A DNA stretch of 64,000 bases from Roseibium sediminis (GTDB taxonomy: Bacteria > Pseudomonadota > Alphaproteobacteria > Rhizobiales > Stappiaceae), in NCBI RefSeq assembly GCF_008711325.1, contig NZ_VXDB01000015.1, forward strand, positions 1 through 64,000. The letters are read 5' to 3'. This document shows positions 19,201 through 26,722 of the stretch, piece by piece; the first letter of the stretch is position 1; each line of letters begins with the position of its first letter. Position numbers and translations under genes: made by a program. Under the pieces are notes generated by a model. That model worked only from the letters and a program-made list of their open reading frames with translations. It did no database searches and was not told the DNA's origin.

Positions 19201-19933
19201 GCTGACTGCACGCGGCGTCGCCTCCCTGTGGCCCGCTGCAGGGCGGGGCGATGACATCGTTCTTTTCAAGGATGATAATCGCACCGAGGAACTGGCAACG
19301 TTCTACACCCTCCGCCAGCAGATGACCCGTACGGCGGGCGGTCGCGCCAATCTGGCCCTCAGCGACTTTGTCGCGCCTGAAGCCAGTGGTCTGAAAGACT
19401 ATGTCGGTGGCTTTGCGGTGACGTCGGGCCACGGAGAAGATGAGCTGGCGGGTCGCTATGCCAAAGCTGGGGACGACTACAACAAGATCCTCAGTCAGGC
19501 TCTGGCGGACCGGTTGGCAGAAGCCTTTGCCGAAAAGCTGCACCAGATCGTGCGCACCGAGCTTTGGGGCTACGCTGCAAACGAGACCCTCAGCAATGTG
19601 GAGATCATTGCCGAGAAGTATCAGGGCATTCGCCCGGCCCCCGGCTATCCGGCCCAGCCTGATCACACGGAAAAGGACACCTTGTTCCGTCTGCTGGATG
19701 CGGAACGCCTCACCGGTATCCGTTTGACGGAAAGCTATGCGATGGCACCGGGCTCATCCGTCTCCGGTCTTTATTTCGGTCATCCCGACAGCCACTATTT
19801 CGGCGTTGGCAAGATCGAGCGGGATCAGGTGGAAGATTATGCGGCTCGCAAGGGCTGGGATCTGGCCTATGCGGAGCGTTGGCTTGCGCCGATCCTCAAC
19901 TACGACCCGGCGCGCTTGATCGCAGCTGAATAA
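16205..19933 (+). CDS. metH: Methionine synthase, cobalamin-dependent
   Basis: MetH transfers the methyl group of 5-methyl-THF to homocysteine through methylcobalamin. The 1242-residue protein has all four modules: homocysteine-binding (about 1-330, with zinc ligands in GLNCALG and VGGCCGSTP), pterin-binding (about 350-615), B12 cap and Rossmann domain (about 650-890), and the AdoMet reactivation domain (about 900-1240). The cobalt-ligating histidine is His764 in [12 protein letters not shown] 16205 is chosen over 16049 because it gives the usual N-terminus DAFDRIRQ...[10 protein letters not shown] and has AAGGACA upstream. It follows metF as the methyl acceptor step. It ends at a terminator. 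Confidence 0.95.
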   Translation: MKTSDAFDRIRQAAESRILVLDGAMGTELQLLKLQEEHFRGERFKDWPSDLKGNNDILSLTLPDAIRKVHVDYLEAGADIVETNTFSSTTIAQADYGMEALAYELNVESAKLAREACDIVEAKDPSRPRFVAGALGPTNRTASISPDVNNPGYRAVSFDDLRIAYAEAVRGLLDGGADILLVETIFDTLNAKAALFAIEEVFEERGGKVPVMISGTITDLSGRTLSGQTPEAFWNSVRHADPLTIGLNCALGAKEMRAHLAEISRIADTLVCAYPNAGLPNEFGEYDESPEYMASLIAEFADAGLVNMVGGCCGSTPAHIRAIAEAVKDKAPRVVPVPPVHMRLSGLEPFTLTPEVNFVNVGERTNVTGSARFRKLIKEGDYSTALEVARDQVENGAQIIDVNMDEGLLDSEAAMVTFLNLMAAEPDIAKVPVMVDSSKWTVIEAGLKCLQGKGVVNSISLKEGEEAFIQQAKLVRRYGAAVVVMAFDEKGQADTFQRKIEICERSYKVLTEKVGFAPQDIIFDPNIFAVATGIEEHNNYGVDFIEATGWIRKNLPHAHVSGGVSNLSFSFRGNEGVREAMHSVFLYHAIKNGMDMGIVNAGQLAVYDKLEKELRDLCEDVVLNRTPDATDNMLEAAERWKGEGGKKREVDLSWRELPVAKRLEHALVNGIDEYVVADTEEARTRFDRPLHVIEGPLMDGMNVVGDLFGSGQMFLPQVVKSARVMKKAVAYLMPFMEKEKEEQGLEGVSSNGKILMATVKGDVHDIGKNIVGVVLQCNNFEVIDLGVMVSAAKILEVAKKEKVDIIGLSGLITPSLDEMCHVAAELEREGLDVPLLIGGATTSEIHTAVKIHPNYARGQAIYVTDAGRAVGVASRLMSEGQRTPYFEEVRGKYATIAEKHAASRGNTQRVSIEAARDNAFKPDFDTHKPVKPKLLGTKAFDDFPLEDLVPMIDWTPFFSTWEIKGRYPEVLTDNRYGPAAKALYDDARRMLDEIVEKKLLTARGVASLWPAAGRGDDIVLFKDDNRTEELATFYTLRQQMTRTAGGRANLALSDFVAPEASGLKDYVGGFAVTSGHGEDELAGRYAKAGDDYNKILSQALADRLAEAFAEKLHQIVRTELWGYAANETLSNVEIIAEKYQGIRPAPGYPAQPDHTEKDTLFRLLDAERLTGIRLTESYAMAPGSSVSGLYFGHPDSHYFGVGKIERDQVEDYAARKGWDLAYAERWLAPILNYDPARLIAAE

Positions 19934-19963
19934 TCCGCAGCTTCAAAAACTGCTTTTGAATTG

Positions 19964-19997
19964 GACCGGAGGCGTCAGGTGTCTCCGGTCTTTTTTT
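19964..19997 (+). terminator. Intrinsic terminator after metH
   Basis: GACCGGAG (19964-19971) pairs with CTCCGGTC (19983-19990) and seven T residues follow. It ends the regulator-metF-metH unit. Confidence 0.85.
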
Positions 19998-20155
19998 GCC
20001 TGCGTGCCTCAGGGGGCTTCGCCGGGGGCACCATGAATCTAAGGGGCTGCTGAAAACAGACTGTTCACTCAAACAAGCCTACTGGTCTGTCGAGTGCGTA
20101 ATTACCTTCAGCTGACTTGAACAGTAGAACGCCTGTTTCAGGCGGTTGGAGAAAA

Positions 20156-20767
20156 ATGATGTCTGCTTCGGCACCCCGAATTTTGAAGATTGATGCATCT
20201 GCCAGAACAAATGGATCGGTTACCCGCGAATTGACGGACGAATTGGTCACACGTTTGCAGCAGGCGGCGCCGGGCGCGAGCGTGGCTGTTCGCGATGTGG
20301 CCAAGGGTTTGCCCGTGATTGATGAGACCTGGATCGCTGCAAACTTCACTGAGGATACAGCCCGGACAGATGAGCAAAGGGCGGCGCTGGCCCTGTCTGA
20401 TGAGCTTGTTGAAGAGCTGAAGGCTGCCGATACGCTGGTTCTTGGCGTGCCGGTTCATAATTTTGGCATTCCTGCCAGTCTCAAGGCCTGGATTGATCTT
20501 GTGGCGCGTGCGCGTGTCACCTTCAAATACACCGAGAACGGTCCTGTCGGACTTCTGGAAGGCAAGAAGGCCTATGTCCTGCTTGCATCTGGTGGCACCA
20601 AGATCGGTTCCGATGTGGATTTTGCCTCTGGCTATCTGAAGCATGTGCTCGCCTTTATCGGCATTCACGATGTGACGTTCGTTTCCGCCGACCAGTTGAT
20701 GATGGACGGTAGCCGAAAGTCCACTGCGCTCAGCCAGATAGATCAGGCCGTTCAGGCTGCTGCCTGA
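20156..20767 (+). CDS. FMN-dependent NADH:quinone oxidoreductase / azoreductase
   Basis: This cytoplasmic flavodoxin-fold enzyme (AzoR/AcpD type) reduces quinones and azo dyes by two electrons using NADH and FMN. It is 203 residues. The FMN phosphate loop is SARTNGSVTREL near residue 14, VPVHNFGIPASLKAWID (about 98) contacts the flavin, and LASGGTKIGS follows. ATG 20156 is chosen for a GGAG six bases upstream; ATG 20159 directly follows. The gene stands alone behind a 160-bp leader. AzoR relatives are often controlled by HxlR or LysR regulators, but none lies next to it. Confidence 0.85.
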   Translation: MMSASAPRILKIDASARTNGSVTRELTDELVTRLQQAAPGASVAVRDVAKGLPVIDETWIAANFTEDTARTDEQRAALALSDELVEELKAADTLVLGVPVHNFGIPASLKAWIDLVARARVTFKYTENGPVGLLEGKKAYVLLASGGTKIGSDVDFASGYLKHVLAFIGIHDVTFVSADQLMMDGSRKSTALSQIDQAVQAAA

Positions 20768-20791
20768 CTTCAGACGCTCGCGTGAATAAAC

Positions 20792-20816
20792 CACCGGCAG
20801 AAGCTATCTGCCGGTG
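20792..20816. terminator. Hairpin between convergent azoreductase and small membrane-protein genes
   Basis: CACCGGCAG (20792-20800) pairs with CTGCCGGTG (20808-20816) around a 7-nt loop. The T runs are weak on both sides, so it is a plausible but not certain bidirectional terminator. Confidence 0.5.
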
Positions 20817-20907
20817 TTCTCACAAGTGCCCGGGCAGGACCTACGCACCCTGCAAAGACTCCGGGGAACAAAGCTTATGGAACGAGTTATTTACGGTCGT
20901 CGCCGGT

Positions 20908-20991
20908 TTAGATAATTCCGACCACAATTCCCGCTACGAATGCAAAAGCCAGAGCGATTGCGATCATGTTCAGGCTGCGTGCTTGGGTCAT
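20908..20991 (-). CDS. 27-residue single-span membrane peptide
   Basis: A short minus-strand gene runs from ATG 20991 to TAA 20908-20910. It codes for a few polar residues (MTQARS) followed by a continuous hydrophobic helix rich in Ala, Val, Ile and Gly, ending GII. A strong GGGAGG sits seven bases upstream of the ATG. It would insert as one inner-membrane span with a short cytoplasmic N-terminus. Nothing of known function is recognisable. It lies convergent to the azoreductase and divergent from the second DUF2336 gene, and is too short for standard gene calling. Confidence 0.6.
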   Translation of the reverse strand: MTQARSLNMIAIALAFAFVAGIVVGII

Positions 20992-21347
20992 AATGGGCCT
21001 CCCGCGTACCTTAACGACGGACGTAGATTATGTGACAGCCGCGTGAAAGCGAAGCGAAAAACGTTGTGCAATGCATCAATCCAGGTGCTGTCCAAGCGTT
21101 ATCAAAACTGCGACTTTTGGCGTAAATCATTTCAAATGAAGGGGTTAACACCTGTGGCAGGCGCGGAATGCCCGGTGTGCATTTTCCATCCTCAATGTCC
21201 TAAAAAGTTAACGGCCGCTTATACAAACCTTGAGAGTTTTCTCGATGCATCGAAAGCTGTGTATAAGATTTGCCAAGGTAAGGCCAAACTTAAGGTCCTT
21301 CTGGATAATGGGACCATCACCGTCTGCAACTTCGGAGTGGCTGCAGA

Positions 21348-22433
21348 ATGCTGAGTTTTCAAAAACTCGCTGAATTTGCAAAGGACAAGAGCGCCAGCGG
21401 GCGCCGGAGCCTCGTCAGCGCCCTGACCGACATGTTCCTGTCAGCCGACAAGGATCACGTCGAGCAGGTGAGCCTGATGTTCGGTGATATCGTGATGGCG
21501 GTTCTGGGACAGCTTGAAGACGAGGCGCGGGCTGCGCTCGCAGTTCGTATCGGTCCGCATGGGGCTGCTCCGAATGCCCTCCTGGTCGAACTGGCGCGCG
21601 ATGACATTGAAATAGCGCGCCCTGTGCTTGAGCAGTCTCCTGTTCTTGAAAGCGACACGCTTGTCGATCTCGCGCGCGATGGCTCGATGGACCATCTGGA
21701 CGCGATCGCCGGTCGCCCCGAAATCGATGAAGCTGTCACGGAAGTTCTTGTCGACCGGGGGAATGATGCTGTTCTGACCAAAGTGGCTGAAAACGAGGGC
21801 GCAAGATTTGCCAGCGAAAGCTTCCATCGTCTGGTCGAGAAGGCGAAGGCCAGTGTGGAGATTCAGTCTGCCTTGGTACGCCGCACGGATCTGCCGGAAG
21901 ATGTTGCTCAGGTGCTGGTGCCGATGCTGTCGGAGGAATTGTGCCAGAGAATCAGTCAGCTTGGTGCGAATGAAGCCCTGCTCGCCGTCATGGCGGGCCG
22001 CGCTGCCGAAGAGGTCATGGCACGATCTCAGGGGCTTGAAGGCAACCGGGTGCAAACCGAGGAAATCATCACCGACGTTCAGGCTGGCAAGATGGAGGTG
22101 GACGAGGCGGTTCGTCTGTTTGCCAGATCGAACAGGTCCGCCGAGCTTGGCATCCTGCTGGCCCGCATGAGCAATCTGCCGGTCTCTGCGGTCTCGAAGC
22201 TGGTTTATTCCGATAGCGACAAGGCGCTGATCATCCTGTGCAAGGCAAATGGCGTCACAGGCCCGGCCTTCAACGACATTCTTGCCTTGCGGGCAAAACA
22301 GCTCAAGCTTGATGGGACGGATCTCAAGGCCGCCGTTACACGTTTCGGAGCCTTGAGTGTGGAGGGGGCTGTGCGCTCCCTGCAGGCGATCAAGGAATCC
22401 GTCATCCGCAAGGACCCTCAGGTCGCCGTTTGA
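21348..22433 (+). CDS. DUF2336 domain-containing protein (second copy)
   Basis: The 361-residue helical protein is of the same family and almost the same length as the copy at 8891-9976. Shared layout includes an N-terminal LxxFxxLA segment, ARDDIEIARPVLEQSP in place of the first copy's DTIDIAEPLL, and EVLVDRGNDAVLTKVAEN in place of DVLVQRGDIVVKRRVAGN. ATG 21348 has GGAG about nine bases upstream. Function is unknown. The copies are 11 kb apart with no duplicated neighbours, so the duplication is not recent or was dispersed. Confidence 0.75.
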   Translation: MLSFQKLAEFAKDKSASGRRSLVSALTDMFLSADKDHVEQVSLMFGDIVMAVLGQLEDEARAALAVRIGPHGAAPNALLVELARDDIEIARPVLEQSPVLESDTLVDLARDGSMDHLDAIAGRPEIDEAVTEVLVDRGNDAVLTKVAENEGARFASESFHRLVEKAKASVEIQSALVRRTDLPEDVAQVLVPMLSEELCQRISQLGANEALLAVMAGRAAEEVMARSQGLEGNRVQTEEIITDVQAGKMEVDEAVRLFARSNRSAELGILLARMSNLPVSAVSKLVYSDSDKALIILCKANGVTGPAFNDILALRAKQLKLDGTDLKAAVTRFGALSVEGAVRSLQAIKESVIRKDPQVAV

Positions 22434-22442
22434 GGCGAGGCT

Positions 22443-23066
22443 TCAGCCCGCCCTTTGCAGGCTTGCGGTTATTGCGGCCGCAGCCATCAGAAACCCACCG
22501 CCCGCCTTGTTGATGACGCTGATAACTGACGGGCTCTTCAAACGCTGCCCGACCTCAGCAGCGGCAAGGGCGTAGACTGCAGCGTTCAGAATTCCCAGAA
22601 TGACGAATGTGGAGCCCAGCAAGACCAACTGCGGGGCTATCGGGGCCCTTTCTGCGATGAAGTGGGGCAGAAATGCCATGAAGAAGACAATGCCTTTCGG
22701 GTTCAACGCAGTAACGACGAAGGCGTGCATGAAAACGCGGCGCGAGGTGTGCCCCTCGGTGCCCTGCGCATCAAGGGCGGCCGGTTTTGCGCGCCACATC
22801 TTGATGCCGAGCCAGAACAGATAGGCAGCTCCGACCCATTTCAAAATGGAAAAGAGGGCAGCGGATGTCGCCAGGATGGCACCAAGACCCAGAAGAGAGA
22901 CAGTTGCCGCCGTCGCGTCTCCCAGCCCAACGCCAAGAACGCAGGCTGTAGCCGACTTCCGGCCTTGCGAAAGCGCGTAGCTGATCACCAGCATGATGGT
23001 GGGGCCGGGGATGGCCAGCAGCACCAGTGTTGCCACGACATATGCAGAATAGAGTTCAAGGGTCAT
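22443..23066 (-). CDS. LysE/RhtB family amino-acid exporter
   Basis: This inner-membrane protein belongs to the LysE/RhtB (RhtB/YrhP) family, which exports amino acids or related compounds by proton antiport. The 207 residues hold about six membrane helices. The N-terminal LLAIPGPTIMLVISYALSQG and the following GVGLGDAT are the conserved family region, and ALNPKGIVFF (about residue 120) is the second hallmark. The substrate cannot be deduced. It converges on the DUF2336 gene, 9 bp from its stop. Confidence 0.85.
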   Translation of the reverse strand: MTLELYSAYVVATLVLLAIPGPTIMLVISYALSQGRKSATACVLGVGLGDATAATVSLLGLGAILATSAALFSILKWVGAAYLFWLGIKMWRAKPAALDAQGTEGHTSRRVFMHAFVVTALNPKGIVFFMAFLPHFIAERAPIAPQLVLLGSTFVILGILNAAVYALAAAEVGQRLKSPSVISVINKAGGGFLMAAAAITASLQRAG

Positions 23067-23184
23067 TCTTGCCGTCTTTCAAAAACTTCCCAAGCGTTAT
23101 GCGGGGCATGGGGACGGCTGACAAGCTGCAATCTAGTGAAGTGATACTGGAAAATAAATGGAAAGCTGGAGAAGAGAGGCGTTG

Positions 23185-23211
23185 AAGGGCCGTTGGCGGG
23201 GTACGGCCCTT
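23185..23211. terminator. Hairpin between LysE-type and BA14K genes
   Basis: AAGGGCCGT and ACGGCCCTT form a perfect 9-bp stem with a 9-nt loop. It lies downstream of the BA14K gene and upstream of the LysE-type gene on the minus strand. Without a T run, its terminator role is uncertain. Confidence 0.4.
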
Positions 23212-23279
23212 CTCCGGCAGTACAGGTCATTTAAACGTTGGTCAGGTCCACTCACCCTCAAAAATGACCTGAGCGCGCC

Positions 23280-23744
23280 TCACTGGCAGAATTTCTGCTC
23301 ACCGCGATACGTGGTGTAAGTCCCCGTATTCGGATTGAACGAGCGGAATTTTGCCGAGCAGTATTGGTACCAGGCCGGGCTCCATGGCTGATAACCCACA
23401 TTTTGGTAGACGTAGCCAGGTGCGGGGGCCGGGCGGTAATTGTGTGTGACCGGCGGATACGGATTTACAGGCCGGTAGTGGTTGACGGGCGGCGCGATGT
23501 ATTCGCGGCGGTTTGTCGAACCGAGCAGAATGGCTCCGGCGGCGAGGCCGATGACACCTGCGGCGACGGCAACGCCGACATTGTTGTTGCCGCGGTGACG
23601 GCGATAGTTGCCGTGGTCCTGATGGTAACGAGGGCCGTGCCAGCCGTCGCGATGGCGGGAGCCAGCTTCTGCTGCCTGCAATGTGGGAACCAACAATGCC
23701 CCTGATAGGGCAACAGCCATCAACCGTTTGGTCAGGGTCTTCAT
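23280..23744 (-). CDS. BA14K family protein
   Basis: The 154-residue exported protein has a signal peptide (MKTLTKRLMAVALSGALLVP, cleavage near AEA-G), a His/Arg-rich stretch, a glycine-alanine hydrophobic helix (about 56-77), a Pro/Tyr-rich region and the BA14K ending WSPAWYQYCSAKFRSFNP with a terminal FCQ. The family is named for a Brucella immunoreactive protein with lectin-like activity. The paired cysteines near the end are typical. ATG 23744 is chosen over ATG 23759 because GGAG lies about nine bases upstream. It is divergent from the HugZ-like gene. Confidence 0.85.
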   Translation of the reverse strand: MKTLTKRLMAVALSGALLVPTLQAAEAGSRHRDGWHGPRYHQDHGNYRRHRGNNNVGVAVAAGVIGLAAGAILLGSTNRREYIAPPVNHYRPVNPYPPVTHNYRPAPAPGYVYQNVGYQPWSPAWYQYCSAKFRSFNPNTGTYTTYRGEQKFCQ

Positions 23745-23999
23745 TGTCTTGCACTCCATTCGAAGCAGGCCGGTTTCGGATTTTTCCTGCGCCGCGAACC
23801 GCGCTGCCGTGATCTGATGACTGCAAAGTGCCGCATCGTCACTGAACCGGTTCTGATATGCCTGTTCATCTGGTGTTCATGTTTGATTTACCCTGGTGAA
23901 ACTCATTGAAATAAAAGGGTTTTTCTGCGAAATTGCATTGCTCGCGGGCGAAAAATAAATCAATATCACGTTGTTTTTTCTAACAATCGGACGAATCCC

Positions 24000-24788
24000 A
24001 TGGTCGAGAGTTCTCCTGAAAAGAAGAAAACCGATGTTCTCAGAGCGGTTGATGATGAGGCTCGTCGACTGGCAAAGGAGCTTGTGCGGACGGCGCGCTA
24101 TGCAGCTCTTGCCGCACTGGAGCCGGGAACCGGCCATCCCCTGTCGAGCCGTGTGGCCCTGGCGACCGATCTGGATGGCACACCGACGATTTTGACATCT
24201 ACCCTCTCAGGCCATACTGCGGCTATTCTGGCCGACCCGCGTTGCTCCCTGTTATGTGGGGAGCCGGGGAAGGGAGATCCGTTGGCACATGCCCGCATCA
24301 CTCTCTTTACGAAAGCGGTCCGCGTCGAGCGCGGTTCTTCGGATCATGCGCGGCTCCGTCGCCGGTATCTGGCCCGTCATCCAAAGGCGGAGCTCTATGT
24401 CGATTTTGGCGATTTCTCGTTCTTCCGCCTAGAAATTGTGAAGGCGAGCCTTAATGGCGGATTTGGCAAGGCTTATGAGCTGGCCACCGAAGATCTGGTT
24501 CTGTCAGGGGACCACGTGAGTTCTTTCTTCGATTGGGAAGAAGGGGCAGTTGCGCACATGAACGAAGATCACTCCGACGCGGTCAAGCTATATGCGGAAA
24601 CACTGGCGCGTGCACCGCAAGCCAGCTGGCGCCTGTCCGGACTGGATCTGGAAGGTATCGACATGGTTGCCGGTGACCGGGTGTGCCGGGTGTGGTTTGA
24701 CGCTCCCATGAACGATCCAGCTGACTTGAGGGCGGAGCTGGTTGCACTTGCCGCGAAAGCCAGACTGATTGCGAGTGATCGATCGTAG
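24000..24788 (+). CDS. HugZ-like heme utilization / PPOX-fold protein with DUF2470
   Basis: The 262-residue cytoplasmic protein has a split-barrel PPOX fold (about residues 20-165, with YAALAALEPGTGHPLSSRV at its start) and a C-terminal DUF2470 domain (about 185-260, with HMNEDHSDAVKLYAE). This pairing is typical of HugZ-type proteins, which bind heme and can degrade it, and of related proteins of unknown role. A true HugZ heme ligand cannot be confirmed from motifs alone. ATG 24000 follows GGACGA. It is divergent from the BA14K gene; no heme-uptake genes are adjacent. Confidence 0.8.
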   Translation: MVESSPEKKKTDVLRAVDDEARRLAKELVRTARYAALAALEPGTGHPLSSRVALATDLDGTPTILTSTLSGHTAAILADPRCSLLCGEPGKGDPLAHARITLFTKAVRVERGSSDHARLRRRYLARHPKAELYVDFGDFSFFRLEIVKASLNGGFGKAYELATEDLVLSGDHVSSFFDWEEGAVAHMNEDHSDAVKLYAETLARAPQASWRLSGLDLEGIDMVAGDRVCRVWFDAPMNDPADLRAELVALAAKARLIASDRS

Positions 24789-25120
24789 CCTCCCCAGTAA
24801 TGAGTCGCGAACTTGATGGGATTACTTTCTACGTATAACCCCGTAGGTGAATACCTTCGACATTTGTCAAATACCTGCCTGAGGTTGTATTTGGATTGCA
24901 GATAAAATTGACTCATAGGAAATGTTTATTGCGAAATATTACTTGCTGATAGCTTGTGAATTTTGCCGATATTAAAGTATATTATCAATATAACTTCATT
25001 GTATTCATAGATATAATTCCGTCGCATAAAAATTTGATCGAGTGTTTCTGTCTTAACTGAATATAAGTCGTTTTTGACCTAAGGTTATTTGAATTAATCC
25101 GGTTAGGGCGAATGTAGACC
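24789..25120. other. AT-rich promoter region of the chemoreceptor gene
   Basis: No gene is seen in these 332 bases. After a small CTACG-N8-CGTAG inverted repeat (near 24829-24846) the DNA becomes very AT-rich up to the receptor start, as expected for a strong promoter region. Confidence 0.4.
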
Positions 25121-26605
25121 ATGTTCGAAAAACTGTTTGGCTCCTCCAATGCGAGTGCCATATTGGAAGCCTTCGGTCGTTCTCAGGCTATCATTGAATT
25201 CACTCCGGACGGGACGATTGTAAATGCCAATCCGAACTTCCTCAACGCGGTTGGTTATCGCCTTGAAGAGGTTAAGGGCAAACATCATTCCATCTTCGTG
25301 AACAAGGACTACGCGAGATCGTCGGAGTACAAGGATTTCTGGCGAAAACTCGGCAGCGGAGAATTTGACTCAGGCGAGTATCCGCGTTTTACCAAGGATG
25401 GCACCGAGATCTGGATTCAGGCATCCTACAATCCGATCCTGTCTTCCTCGGGTAAGGTGACCGGTGTCGTCAAGATCGCCTCCGATATCACTGACGCCAA
25501 GCGGAAGGCTGCAGATGCGGCTGGTCAGCTGGACGCAATCAACCGGTCTCAGGCCGTGATCCATTTCGAGCTGGACGGCACCATCATTGATGCCAACGAC
25601 AACTTCCTCGGGGCAATGGGCTATCGCCGCGAGGAAATCGTCGGCAAGCATCATTCCATGTTTGGTGAGCCGTCGCTTGTCCAGTCGCAGGAATATAAGC
25701 AGTTCTGGAACGATCTGCGATCCGGGCAGTTCAAGGGCGGTGAGTTCAAGCGGGTTGCCAAGGGCGGGCGGGAAATCTGGATTCAGGCGACCTACAACCC
25801 GATCCTTGATCCGAAGGGCAAGCCGTTCAAGGTGGTGAAGTTCGCAACTGACATCACCGACATGGTGAAGGATCGCATGCGGCGTCAGGCGACGCAGAAG
25901 CAGATCGATATCGATCTGGATGAAGTATCCCACCGGATTCAGGATGCGGCAGAACGCTCGAGCGTCTCGGCTTCAGCCTCCAGCCAGGCAGCTATGAGCG
26001 TGCAGACGGTCGCGGCCGCGTCGGAAGAACTGGTGGCTTCGATTGCAGAAATCGGCCGTCAGGTTCAGTTGGCAGGCGAAGTTGCCCGCAAGGCTGTTGA
26101 CGAAGCGGATCAGTCAAACCAGATCATGGCAGGTCTGTCGGCGGATGCACAGGAGATCGGCACGGTGATTGAGCTGATCGACAGCATTGCTAACCAGACC
26201 AACCTGCTGGCCCTCAACGCCACGATCGAAGCGGCTCGTGCCGGTGAGGCGGGCAAGGGCTTTGCGGTTGTTGCATCGGAAGTGAAAAGTCTGGCGTCTC
26301 AGACAACCAAAGCCACGGAAGACATCGGTTCGCAGATCGCGTCTGTGCAAAACACTGCAGGTCAGGCCGTGACGGCGATCGAGACGATCATGGAGATCAT
26401 CAACCAGATCAACGGTATTTCGTCGGAAATCTCGGCAGCTGTTCAGCAGCAGGAAGCCGCGTCCCGCGAAATCTCCTCAAACATGCAGAGTGCTGCCGAG
26501 AATGTGGATGTCGTGAATACGAACATGCAAAGCATTTCCGAAGCGGCGCGCGATATCGAAATGAAGACCAAGACAGTCAAGGAAGCGTCGCGCATGATCG
26601 CCTGA
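25121..26605 (+). CDS. Methyl-accepting chemotaxis protein, soluble, with two PAS domains
   Basis: The 494-residue protein lacks membrane segments and should be a cytoplasmic chemoreceptor. Two PAS domains (about 15-125 and 137-247) are tandem duplicates: both have SQAxIxFxxDGTI, GYRxEE, GKHHSxF and EIWIQAxYNPI. The MCP signalling domain follows, with the hairpin tip [20 protein letters not shown]. There is no C-terminal pentapeptide for CheR/CheB docking. Such Aer-like double-PAS receptors usually sense redox state or bound ligand; heme or FAD binding cannot be told. No che genes are adjacent. Confidence 0.9.
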   Translation: MFEKLFGSSNASAILEAFGRSQAIIEFTPDGTIVNANPNFLNAVGYRLEEVKGKHHSIFVNKDYARSSEYKDFWRKLGSGEFDSGEYPRFTKDGTEIWIQASYNPILSSSGKVTGVVKIASDITDAKRKAADAAGQLDAINRSQAVIHFELDGTIIDANDNFLGAMGYRREEIVGKHHSMFGEPSLVQSQEYKQFWNDLRSGQFKGGEFKRVAKGGREIWIQATYNPILDPKGKPFKVVKFATDITDMVKDRMRRQATQKQIDIDLDEVSHRIQDAAERSSVSASASSQAAMSVQTVAAASEELVASIAEIGRQVQLAGEVARKAVDEADQSNQIMAGLSADAQEIGTVIELIDSIANQTNLLALNATIEAARAGEAGKGFAVVASEVKSLASQTTKATEDIGSQIASVQNTAGQAVTAIETIMEIINQINGISSEISAAVQQQEAASREISSNMQSAAENVDVVNTNMQSISEAARDIEMKTKTVKEASRMIA

Positions 26606-26636
26606 TTGGCCGCGCATCAAAGCTGACTGTTCATCA

Positions 26637-26677
26637 AAAAAGGCTGCGGATCAGAATTCCCGATCCGCAGCCTTTTT
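26637..26677. terminator. Bidirectional intrinsic terminator
   Basis: AAAAAGGCTGCGGATC pairs with GATCCGCAGCCTTTTT (16-bp stem, 9-nt loop). A runs flank the left arm and T runs the right arm, so it can stop the chemoreceptor transcript on the plus strand and the oxoprolinase transcript on the minus strand. Confidence 0.9.
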
Positions 26678-26722
26678 CTGTTTCAGGAGGGCTGCTTGTT
26701 CAACAGCCCCGATTGAGGACCA

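Noticed and set aside
17237-19666. 809-residue minus-strand ORF opposite metH
   Set aside because: It mirrors the conserved metH coding sequence. High GC at third codon positions opens such antisense frames; no family motif or ribosome binding site is seen.
20782-21354. 190-residue plus-strand ORF in the azoreductase-DUF2336 gap
   Set aside because: It has no ribosome binding site, an irregular cysteine-rich composition and overlaps the well-supported 27-residue minus-strand gene.
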